From positions 1-39,729 of the forward strand of contig CAZAQB010000012.1 of assembly GCA_964487155.1 (NCBI GenBank): 39,729 nucleotides of DNA. Direction: 5' to 3'. A model generated the notes under the pieces. The model was not told the DNA's origin. It did no database searches and was given only the letters and a program-made list of their open reading frames with translations. Position numbers and translations under genes: made by a program. Below are positions 26,306 through 33,652 of the stretch, piece by piece; the first letter of the stretch is position 1; every line of letters begins with the position of its first letter. This DNA is from CAZAQB01 sp964487155 (GTDB lineage Bacteria > Pseudomonadota > Gammaproteobacteria > Nitrococcales > Nitrococcaceae).

Positions 26306-26689
26306 ATGGACGACCTGAACGCGCTCAACGCTTCACTGCGCATGGAGGAAAAGCTCGGGGAGCTGAAGGCCCTGGCCGAGCGGGTCTATGTGCAGAAGGG
26401 CTACGCCTTCTCCGGGGCGCTGTCGCCCCTGGGCTGGGTGGCCACCCAGCTGGCCATGGCGCCGGCGGACGCCCGGCGCCTGCTCGAAGAAGCGCAGAGC
26501 CGCGGCCTGCTGGTGCAGCGCGAGTGCGACCTGGAGGCCTGGGAGCTGCCCATCGGCGAGCGCGCGCGGCTCATCGATGAGCACGATCTGGCCCGCTGCT
26601 GGAAGCACGCCGCGCCGGCCTATTACCCCACCAGCCGTACCCACGGCGGCGAGGTGGCTGTGGTGATGGCGGCGCTGCAGCCGGCCTGA
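26306..26689 (+). CDS. Conserved-looking small protein of unknown function
   Basis: A 127-residue soluble protein. I use ATG 26306 (GGGAG eight bases upstream); an in-frame ATG at 26288 is possible. The segment YAFSGALSPLGWVATQLAMA, then ADARRLLEEAQSRGLLVQRE, reads like a small helix-turn-helix or winged-helix fold, followed by WELPIGERARLIDEHDLARC. I do not recognise the family. It is transcribed away from the NnrU/ICMT-like gene and is followed by a strong hairpin. Confidence 0.6.
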   Translation: MDDLNALNASLRMEEKLGELKALAERVYVQKGYAFSGALSPLGWVATQLAMAPADARRLLEEAQSRGLLVQRECDLEAWELPIGERARLIDEHDLARCWKHAAPAYYPTSRTHGGEVAVVMAALQPA

Positions 26690-26703
26690 CGCGACGTTCA
26701 CCT

Positions 26704-26729
26704 GGCGCCCGGTCCATCGACCGGGCGCC
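26704..26729 (+). terminator. Strong hairpin after the small protein gene
   Basis: GGCGCCCGGTC, tetraloop CATC, GACCGGGCGCC: an 11-bp perfect stem starting 14 bp past the stop at 26689. It lacks a T-run. The following 260 bp to the ankyrin gene show no feature I can support. Confidence 0.65.
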
Positions 26730-26990
26730 ACCGGATCGCGGCGCGAGCTCTCCGGGCCCGGCACCGCTGGACTGCACCCAACCCCTCACTCTCGGCGTGC
26801 ACCTACAAGTATCGCGCCGCTGAATCGCAGTTGCATCCCGCCTGCGGCCCCTGGCCTGGTAAATTAACCTCCCGGGGTGAGCACTGCCGCACAACCTCTG
26901 CCCTCAAGTCTCCCGGAACATGGCCGATAATCGTTACGGGGCGCGTGGATCCATCGCAGGTGCCGGTAAAGAGCACCGCGGGGCCGCCGG

Positions 26991-27599
26991 ATGACGGGGG
27001 TAGGTGTGATGGGCGAGCTGGCCGTGCAGCTGCTGGATGAACCGCGGGAGGACGACCCGAACCTGCGGTTGGTGGTGGCTGTGCTCTACAACCATGCCGA
27101 GGGCGTGGAGGCGGCTCTGCAGGCGGGTGCCGAGGCGCGGCTGCGGGATGCCGAAGGGGTCACCGTGCTGGCCCACGCAATTCGGGCCGGCGCGGCGGAA
27201 TGCCTGCCGGTGCTGCTGCGGGCCGGCGCGGACCCGGCTGACCTGCCGGACGGTGACCATCTCCACCCGGTGGCCGCCGCGTTGCGGGCGCCGCACCGGC
27301 GCTTCGAGCTGGCCGCGGCCCTGCTGCAGGCGGGGGTGAGCCTGGAGGCCGGGGGCAGCGTGCGCCCGGCGGTGGCCGATGCGGTGGAACGCAACGACGC
27401 CGCGGCGCTGCGCTGGATCCTCACCCAGGGGGGCTGGCCCGGCGAACAGCGCGGCCGTCTGCTCATCAGCCGGGCGCGCAGCCGCGGCCTCACGGAGTTG
27501 GCGGACATGTTGGCGCTGGAGGCTGCCCGGCGCAGTCCGGGGGCCACGGCACCGGCGGGCGCGGGTGCCCAGCCACAGCCGGATCCGTCCGCCATCTGA
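26991..27599 (+). CDS. Ankyrin-repeat protein
   Basis: About 202 residues built of ankyrin-like units: VAVLYNHAEGVEAALQAGAE, then GVTVLAHAIRAGAAECLPVL with LRAGADPADL, and a third with ELAAALLQAGVSL. No signal peptide is seen, so it is probably cytoplasmic and binds a protein partner. The ATG at 26991 gives MTGVGVMGEL; the ATG at 27009 (MGELAVQ) has AGGTG just upstream and is equally plausible. It lies 72 bp upstream of the nuclease/ATPase pair and may share their transcript. The C-terminal 25 residues are Ala/Pro-rich. Confidence 0.7.
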   Translation: MTGVGVMGELAVQLLDEPREDDPNLRLVVAVLYNHAEGVEAALQAGAEARLRDAEGVTVLAHAIRAGAAECLPVLLRAGADPADLPDGDHLHPVAAALRAPHRRFELAAALLQAGVSLEAGGSVRPAVADAVERNDAAALRWILTQGGWPGEQRGRLLISRARSRGLTELADMLALEAARRSPGATAPAGAGAQPQPDPSAI

Positions 27600-27671
27600 G
27601 CGCCGCCGCCCGGCGCGGCCGGCGCCCGCGGGGGTGCACTGTCCGCCCCAGTGGTGGTTTCATGGGCGGCG

Positions 27672-28937
27672 ATGAAATTCCTGCATGCCGCCGACATCCA
27701 CCTGGACAGCCCGCTGCGGGGCCTCGCCCGTTACCAGGGCGCGCCCGTGGACGAGATCCGGGGTGCCACCCGGCGCGCCTTCGAGAACCTGGTGGATCTC
27801 GCCCGGGAGGAGGCGGTGGACTTCCTGCTGCTGGCCGGCGATCTCTACGACGGCGACTGGCGGGACTACAACACCGGGCTGTTCTTCACCGGCCAGATGC
27901 GCCGCCTGGCGGAGGCGGGCATCCCGGTGTTCATCATCGCCGGCAACCACGACGCCGCCAGCCAGATCACCCGGTCCCTGCACCCTCCCGAGAACACCTT
28001 CCTGTTCCCGGACGCCCGGCCCGATACCGTCCGGCTGGAGCGGCTGGGCGTGGCCATCCACGGGCGCAGCTTCCCCAGCCGTTCGGTGACCGAGGACCTG
28101 GCCGCCGGCTACCCGGCGCCGGAGCCGCAGCTGTTCAACATCGGCCTGCTGCACACCTGCCTGGATGGCCGCCCCGGCCATGAGCCCTACGCCCCCTGCA
28201 GCCTGGAGGGCCTGCGCAACCACGGCTACCAGTACTGGGCCCTGGGCCACGTGCACCGGCGCGAGGTGGTGGCGGAGGATCCCTGGGTGGTGTTCCCCGG
28301 CAATCTCCAGGGCCGCAATGCGCGGGAGACCGGCCCCAAGGGCGCCTCCCTGGTGCAGGTGGAGGAGGGGCGGGTGACGGGCGTCGAGCACCGGGCCCTG
28401 GACGTGGTGCGCTGGCACCGGGAGGCGGTGGACCTGGGCGGTGCAGCCGATACCGGCGAGGTCCTGGACCGCGTCGGCCGCGCCCTGGAGCGGGCCGCGG
28501 CGGGCGCCGACGGCCGGCTGCTGGCCCTGCGCCTGGAACTCACCGGCGCCACGCTCCTGAGCCCACGGCTACGCGCCGACCCGGAGTGGCTGGCCGGGCA
28601 GTGCCGGGCCCTGGCGGAGGAGGCCGGGGGCGGCGGCATCTGGGTGGAACGGGTGAAGCCCGCCACCCGCAGCCCCGGAGAGGATGCCTGCGCCCTGCTG
28701 GAGCGGGACGACGCCTTCGGCGGCCTGCTGCGGGCAGTGCGCGACCTGGAACTGGACGAGGCGCGGCTGCAGGCTCTGGCGGCGGAGTTCGACGACTTGG
28801 CCCAGCGCCTGCCCGCCGGCCTGCGCAGCGGTCCGGAAGGCTTCGACCCCGCCGACCCGGCCACCGTGGCCGCCGCTCTGGATGACGCCCGGGATCTGCT
28901 GCTGGAGCGTTTGCTGTCCGACGGATCCGGCCAGTGA
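27672..28937 (+). CDS. SbcD/Mre11-like metallophosphoesterase (YhaO type)
   Basis: A 421-residue nuclease subunit. Phosphoesterase motifs appear in order: ADIHLDSPL, LLLAGDLYDGDW, IIAGNHDAAS, LLHTCLDG and WALGHVHRR, giving the two-metal site of SbcD/Mre11 proteins. The start MKFLHAADIHL (ATG 27672) is the family start. Length and C-terminal region match the YhaO branch (which pairs with YhaN-type ATPases) rather than canonical SbcD. Its TGA overlaps the GTG of the next gene, so the two proteins are made together and should form a DNA-end processing complex. The DNA substrate is inferred from the family. Confidence 0.9.
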   Translation: MKFLHAADIHLDSPLRGLARYQGAPVDEIRGATRRAFENLVDLAREEAVDFLLLAGDLYDGDWRDYNTGLFFTGQMRRLAEAGIPVFIIAGNHDAASQITRSLHPPENTFLFPDARPDTVRLERLGVAIHGRSFPSRSVTEDLAAGYPAPEPQLFNIGLLHTCLDGRPGHEPYAPCSLEGLRNHGYQYWALGHVHRREVVAEDPWVVFPGNLQGRNARETGPKGASLVQVEEGRVTGVEHRALDVVRWHREAVDLGGAADTGEVLDRVGRALERAAAGADGRLLALRLELTGATLLSPRLRADPEWLAGQCRALAEEAGGGGIWVERVKPATRSPGEDACALLERDDAFGGLLRAVRDLELDEARLQALAAEFDDLAQRLPAGLRSGPEGFDPADPATVAAALDDARDLLLERLLSDGSGQ

Positions 28938-31900
28938 GGCTGCTGGCGCTGCACCTCAAGGCCTTCGGGCCGTTCACCGAGCGCTGGCTGGATCTCTCGG
29001 CCGGCCGTCACGGCCTGCACCTGGTGTACGGCCCCAACGAGGCCGGCAAGAGCTCCGCCCTGCGGGCCCTGCGGGGCCTGCTCTACGGCATCGACGAGCG
29101 CACCGCCGACAACTTTCTCCATGACAACCGCCGGCTGCGGGTGGGCGCCCGGCTGCGCCTCGCCGACGGAACCGAGTTCACCTGCTACCGGCGCAAGGGC
29201 CGCAAGGACACCCTGCTGGACGCCGACGAACGCCCGCTGCAGCCGGATCCCCTGGCGCCGCTGCTGGCGGGCGTCGACGAGCGCCTGTTCCGGCGCCTGT
29301 TCGGCATCGACCACGCCGCCCTGGTGGAGGGGGGCGAGGCGCTGCTGGAGGAACGCGGCCAGGAGGCCGAGGCCCTGTTCGGCAGCGGCCTGGGCGGCGG
29401 CGCGGTGCACCGTACCCTGGCGGCCCTCGACACTGAGGCCCGGGAGCTGTTCGCGCCCCGCGCCCAGAATCCCGCCATCAACGCCGCCCTGGGCCGGCTG
29501 CAGAAGGTCGAGCGGGAGTTGCGGGAGGCCACGCTGTCCGCCCGGGCCTGGGAAGAGGCCCGCCGCGAGCTGGACCGGCGCGGCGAGGAGCTGGCCGCGG
29601 CGCAGCGGCGCCTGCAGGAGGCCAGCCGCCACCGGGCGGCCCTGGAGCGGGCCCGGCGGGTGCTGCCGGCCCTGGCTCGCCGGGACGAGCGGCGCCGGGA
29701 ACTCGACCAACTGGGGCCAGTGCCGGATCTGCCCGGAGACTTCGGCCCCCGGCGCCGGGCCGCCGAGGACGCCCGGCGGGAGGCCCGCCAGACCCGGGAG
29801 GACGCCGAGCGCCGGCGCCGGCGGGCCGCGGAGGCCGCCGAGGCGGTCAGCGTGGACCAGGGCCTGCTGGATCAGGCCGAGTCGGTGGAGGCCCTCTACC
29901 GGCGCCTGGATGGCCAGCGACTGGCGGCCGAGGAAATCCCCCGGGCGCGGGCGCTGCGGGACAGCCACCGGGAACAGGCCGCCCGGCTGCTGGCCGAGGC
30001 GCGCCCGGGAGTGTCTCTGGAGGCGTTCGAGGCATTGCGCGCCCTGCCGCGCCAGGCGCCTCGGGTGACCGAACTGGAAGTCCGGCGCAACAGCCTGGAA
30101 GAGGCCGCCGCGGAGCTGGCCGCGAGCCTGGACCAGGCCCGCCGGCGCCGCGACGAGGCCCGGGCCGCACTGGAGGCCGAGCCGGATCCCCCCGACGTGA
30201 CCGCCCTGGAACAGGCCCTGGGGGCGGCGCGCCGCCCCGGTGACCTGGACGCCGCCCTGATCGAGGGGGCCGCGGGCCTGGAGCAGCAGCGCCGGGAGGC
30301 CGAGCGGGACCTGGCGGCCCTGGGCCTGTGGCCCGGGGACCTGGCGGCGCTGGCCCGGGCGGCGCTGCCCTCCACCGAGACCCTGCGCCGCCAGGCAGAG
30401 CGCGAGCGCGGCCTGGCGGACCGCCGCCGGGACCTGGAGCGGCGCCGGGACGAGGCCCGGGAGCAGGGCGGGCAGGCCGAGACCATCCTGCGGGCGCTGG
30501 AACTGGGCGGGCAGGTGCCCACCGAGGCCGAGCTGGACCAGGCCCGGCGGCGCCGCGACCGGGGCTGGATCCTGCTGCGCCGGCAGTGGGAGCGGGACGA
30601 GGACGTCGCCGCCGAGGCCGCCGACTACGACGCCGGCCTGCCACTGGCCGACGCTTTCCAGGGCGCCATGGCCGGGGCCGACGAACTGGCCGACCGCTTG
30701 CGCCGGGAGGCCGACCGGGTGCACCGCCAGGCCGGCGCCCAGGCCGACGCCGAGGATGCCCGGCGCCGCCTGGACGAGGCCGAGGCGGCCCTGGAGGAAC
30801 ACGCCGCCCGGGCCGAGCAGTGGCGGCGGGAGTGGCAGGCGCTCTGGCAGCCCTGGGGCCTGGAGCCGCGCCCGCCGGCGGAGATGATCGCCTGGCGGGA
30901 TGCTGCCGAACACCTGCGCGCGCGCTGCGCCCGGCTGGAAGACGCTGCCGCGGCCCAGGAGCGCCTTGAGGCCCGGGCGGCCGCCCTGGCAACCGGTCTG
31001 GCCGGGGCCCTGGAGGCCCTGGGAGAGGCGCCGCGCGGCGCCGGCCCGGGCCTCGCCCCGCTGCTGGAGCAGGCCGAGCGGCTGCTGGAGGACGCCGGCC
31101 GGCGCCGCCGGGAGCGCCAGCGCCAGCGGGACGCCGAGGCCGAGGCCCAGCGCCGGTGCGCGGAGCTTGAGGCCGCCCAGCGCCGGGCCCGCGAGCGGCT
31201 CCAGGCCTGGCGGCAGGACTGGGACGCGCTGCTGGGCGAGCTGGGTCTGGAAGCCGGTACCGGAGCCGCCCAGGCTCTGGCCTACCTGAACATCCTGGCC
31301 CAGGTGGGCGAGCAGCTGGACCAGGCCCGGGCCGCGGAGCGCAGCCTGGAGCAGGCCCGGGCCGCCGTGGAAGACTTCCGCGCCGCGGCCTCCGAGCTGG
31401 TTTCCGGGGTGGCGCCCTGCCTGGCGGGCCGGCCCGCGGAGGAGGCCGTGGCCCGCCTGCACACGGCCCTGGGAAAGGCGCGCCAGGCCCGAACCCTGCG
31501 CGAGCAGCACCGCCAGGCGGCGGCCGAAGCCGGGCAGAGCGTGGAACAGGCCGGCGACCGGCTGGCCCGGGCCGAGGCGGAGCTGGCGGAGCTGGTGCGC
31601 CTTGCCGGCTGTGCCGGGCCGGAGCAACTGGCGGGGGTGGAGGCCCGGGCGGAGCGCGCCCGGGAGCTGGCCCGGCAGCTGGCCCGGGAGGAGGCCGAGC
31701 TGGCCGAGGCCGGCGACGGCCGGCCGCTGGCCGAGCTGCGGGAGGAAGTGGCGGGCCTGGACCGGGACGCCCTGCGGGCCGAGCTGGCTGCGCTGGAGAC
31801 CCGCCTGACCCAGGAGCTGGACCCGGAATACAAACGCCTGCTCCAGGCCCGCTCGGAGGCCCAGCAGGCGTTCCAGGGCATGGCCGGGGACGATGCAGCG

Positions 31901-32443
31901 GCGCGCCTTGCCGAGGAGGCCGCCCAGCTGCGCGCCGAACTGCGCGAGCAGGCCGAGCACTACCTGCGCCTGCGCCTGGCCGCCCGGGTGCTGAGAGACG
32001 AGATCGAGGCCTACCGCCGCCGCCACCGGGATCCCATCCTGGCCCGGGCCACTGCGTACTTCCAGAAGCTGACCTGCGGTGCCTTTCAGGGCGTGGACGC
32101 CCGGCTGGACGACAACGACCAGCCGCTGCTGGTGGGACTGCGCCCGGACGGCGAGGCCCTCGGGGTGGAGGCCATGAGCACCGGCAGCCGGGACCAGCTC
32201 TACCTGGCCCTGCGGCTCGCCTCCCTGGAGCATTTCCTGGAACGCCTGGAGCCGTTGCCCTTTGTGGTGGACGATGTGCTGGTGCAGTTCGACGACGCCC
32301 GCACCCGGGCCACCCTGGAGGCCCTGGCGGAGTTCTCGCGTCACACCCAGGTGATCGTGTTCAGCCACCACCGCCGGGTGCGCGAGGAGGTGCAGGCCCT
32401 CGCCTCTGCCGGCGCCGATGCCCATGTGCAGAGCCTGGAGTAG
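28934..32443 (+). CDS. SbcC/Rad50-like AAA ATPase (YhaN type)
   Basis: A 1169-residue ATPase starting at GTG 28934, overlapping the nuclease stop. The head is formed by N- and C-terminal parts: Walker A GPNEAGKSS at about 33-41; an ABC-type signature in STGSRDQLYLALRLASLEH near 1081-1099; and a Walker B/D-loop FVVDDVLVQFDDARTR near 1110. Between about residues 190 and 1040 lie long Ala/Arg/Glu/Leu-rich coiled coils. No zinc-hook CxxC is visible, consistent with the YhaN group rather than SbcC proper. It should act with the upstream nuclease. A large open frame on the opposite strand (28226-32593) is a shadow of this Arg/Ala-rich coding. Confidence 0.9.
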   Translation: MRLLALHLKAFGPFTERWLDLSAGRHGLHLVYGPNEAGKSSALRALRGLLYGIDERTADNFLHDNRRLRVGARLRLADGTEFTCYRRKGRKDTLLDADERPLQPDPLAPLLAGVDERLFRRLFGIDHAALVEGGEALLEERGQEAEALFGSGLGGGAVHRTLAALDTEARELFAPRAQNPAINAALGRLQKVERELREATLSARAWEEARRELDRRGEELAAAQRRLQEASRHRAALERARRVLPALARRDERRRELDQLGPVPDLPGDFGPRRRAAEDARREARQTREDAERRRRRAAEAAEAVSVDQGLLDQAESVEALYRRLDGQRLAAEEIPRARALRDSHREQAARLLAEARPGVSLEAFEALRALPRQAPRVTELEVRRNSLEEAAAELAASLDQARRRRDEARAALEAEPDPPDVTALEQALGAARRPGDLDAALIEGAAGLEQQRREAERDLAALGLWPGDLAALARAALPSTETLRRQAERERGLADRRRDLERRRDEAREQGGQAETILRALELGGQVPTEAELDQARRRRDRGWILLRRQWERDEDVAAEAADYDAGLPLADAFQGAMAGADELADRLRREADRVHRQAGAQADAEDARRRLDEAEAALEEHAARAEQWRREWQALWQPWGLEPRPPAEMIAWRDAAEHLRARCARLEDAAAAQERLEARAAALATGLAGALEALGEAPRGAGPGLAPLLEQAERLLEDAGRRRRERQRQRDAEAEAQRRCAELEAAQRRARERLQAWRQDWDALLGELGLEAGTGAAQALAYLNILAQVGEQLDQARAAERSLEQARAAVEDFRAAASELVSGVAPCLAGRPAEEAVARLHTALGKARQARTLREQHRQAAAEAGQSVEQAGDRLARAEAELAELVRLAGCAGPEQLAGVEARAERARELARQLAREEAELAEAGDGRPLAELREEVAGLDRDALRAELAALETRLTQELDPEYKRLLQARSEAQQAFQGMAGDDAAARLAEEAAQLRAELREQAEHYLRLRLAARVLRDEIEAYRRRHRDPILARATAYFQKLTCGAFQGVDARLDDNDQPLLVGLRPDGEALGVEAMSTGSRDQLYLALRLASLEHFLERLEPLPFVVDDVLVQFDDARTRATLEALAEFSRHTQVIVFSHHRRVREEVQALASAGADAHVQSLE

Positions 32444-32450
32444 GGCGGTC

Positions 32451-32489
32451 CTGCCCGCTGCAGCCCGCCGCAGGGCGGGTGGCGGGCAG
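32451..32489 (+). terminator. Nested hairpin after the ATPase gene
   Basis: CTGCCCGC (32451-32458) pairs with GCGGGCAG (32482-32489), and CCCGCC pairs with GGCGGG inside. It begins seven bases past the TAG stop. No T-run follows. Confidence 0.55.
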
Positions 32490-32507
32490 CTATCACCAGC
32501 CGAAGAC

Positions 32508-32612
32508 GCCGGATGCGCTTCGCTTATCCGGCCTACGCCTCTACCAAGGCTCCGGGGTGCGGCCAAGGCCCCCCGTAGCCGGATAAGGCGCATCGCGCCG
32601 CATCCGGCGTCT
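32508..32612. repeat. Inverted pair of REP-like palindromes
   Basis: The unit at 32508-32537 begins GCCGGATGCGCTTCGC and ends ATCCGGCCTACG. The unit at 32575-32612 begins GTAGCCGGATAAGGCGC and ends GCATCCGGCGTC. They are inverted relative to each other and closely resemble the REP/BIME palindromes of enterobacteria. They lie in the 266-bp gap between the ATPase and cytochrome genes, which otherwise holds no gene. Confidence 0.75.
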
Positions 32613-32709
32613 CCGCTCCCCCACGCCCCCGATAGCCGTTAACCTGTCGGCATGCGGCCCGCGCCGCGGCTAAGCCGCCGTCGGCCCGGGAGTTAGGGAG
32701 GCACGCGCC

Positions 32710-33045
32710 ATGAACCGGAATCCGCGATATCGAGCCTGGGTCGCGGTGCTGACCCTGGCCGGCTGCCTGGCAGCGGGGCCGGCCGCCGGCGCGGGCGGCC
32801 ACGACAACGTGGACTTCCGGGATGCCGCCGGCTGCCTGCAGTGCCACCGGCCCGGGGTAGACTTCCCCGGCGGCCACCATCCCATCGGCGTGGCGCTGCC
32901 CCAGGCCATGGCCGGCGCGGGTCTGCCCCTGCAGGAGGCGCGCATGACCTGCCTCAGCTGCCACGACCTGGCGGCGCCGCCCCCTGGCCGGCTGCGCCTG
33001 CCCATGGCAGAGTCGCGGCTCTGCCGGGCCTGCCACCAGCAGTGA
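32710..33045 (+). CDS. Small tri-haem c-type cytochrome
   Basis: A 111-residue exported protein with three haem-binding motifs, CLQCH, CLSCH and CRACH, at about residues 42-46, 81-85 and 105-109. The signal segment (VAVLTLAGCLAAGPAAGA) contains an LAGC that could be a lipobox, so it may be a lipoprotein. GGGAGG lies eight bases before the ATG. Extra histidines (GGHD, GGHHP) could be the distal ligands. It is a probable electron carrier; the partner is unknown. It precedes a small secreted protein gene, with about 127 bp between them. Confidence 0.85.
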   Translation: MNRNPRYRAWVAVLTLAGCLAAGPAAGAGGHDNVDFRDAAGCLQCHRPGVDFPGGHHPIGVALPQAMAGAGLPLQEARMTCLSCHDLAAPPPGRLRLPMAESRLCRACHQQ

Positions 33046-33171
33046 CGGCGCCGGCCCCGGTTGAGGGCGCGGCGCGATGCCGCCGCGCTCCGCCGGCCCG
33101 GCGCCCGCCAACTGCCCGAGGGCCCGTGCCGGGTTGGGCATGCCATTCAGGATTCCCGTCAGGAGGGGACA

Positions 33172-33588
33172 ATGACCAAGACCATCAAGACCCTGGCCGC
33201 GGCCGTGCTGGCCCTGGCCGGACCGGTTCACGGCCAGAGCGGCGAGCTCAGCGTGGAGCTGAACCGGATGGACGCAAATGACGGCGGCTGCAGCGTCTAC
33301 TTCGTGCTGGAGAACGGCACCGGCCGGTCCTTCGAGGACCTCAGCCTGGACCTGGTGATGTTCGACACCGAGGGCGTGGTGGCGTCCCGGCTGGCGGTGC
33401 AGTTCGCGCCGTTGCCCTCCGGCAAGACGGCGCTGCGGGTGTTCGACGTGCCGGAGCTTGCCTGCGGCGACATGGGCCGCATGCTGCTGAACGACGCCGT
33501 CGGCTGCCGGGACGCGGAAGGCCGCGAGGGCGGCTGCCTGGCCGCCGTGGCCACGGCATCGCGCACCGAGGTCGACTTCATCAAGTAA
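33172..33588 (+). CDS. Small exported protein upstream of parC, unknown function
   Basis: A 138-residue protein with a signal peptide (MTKTIKTLAAAVLALAGPVH, cleavage near G-QSGE) and AGGAGGGG before the ATG. The mature part includes LSVELNRMDANDGGCSVYFV and DLSLDLVMFDTEGVV and has four cysteines. It looks like a beta-sandwich periplasmic protein. Proteins of this type, sometimes labelled Tat-pathway signal protein, recur beside parC or cytochrome genes; their role is not known. It may be co-transcribed with the tri-haem cytochrome. Confidence 0.75.
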   Translation: MTKTIKTLAAAVLALAGPVHGQSGELSVELNRMDANDGGCSVYFVLENGTGRSFEDLSLDLVMFDTEGVVASRLAVQFAPLPSGKTALRVFDVPELACGDMGRMLLNDAVGCRDAEGREGGCLAAVATASRTEVDFIK

Positions 33589-33652
33589 CCGCCCGCCGCG
33601 GCGCCGGTCCCGGGCCGGCCGCCGCCCCCGATTCATTCACCCCAGAGCATCC

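Noticed and set aside
28226..32593. A 1455-codon open frame on the minus strand across the SbcC-like gene
   Set aside because: It is the antisense shadow of an Arg/Ala/Glu-rich coiled coil in high-GC DNA; it is Gly/Gln/Leu-rich, lacks any recognisable domain, and the plus strand carries clear ATPase motifs.
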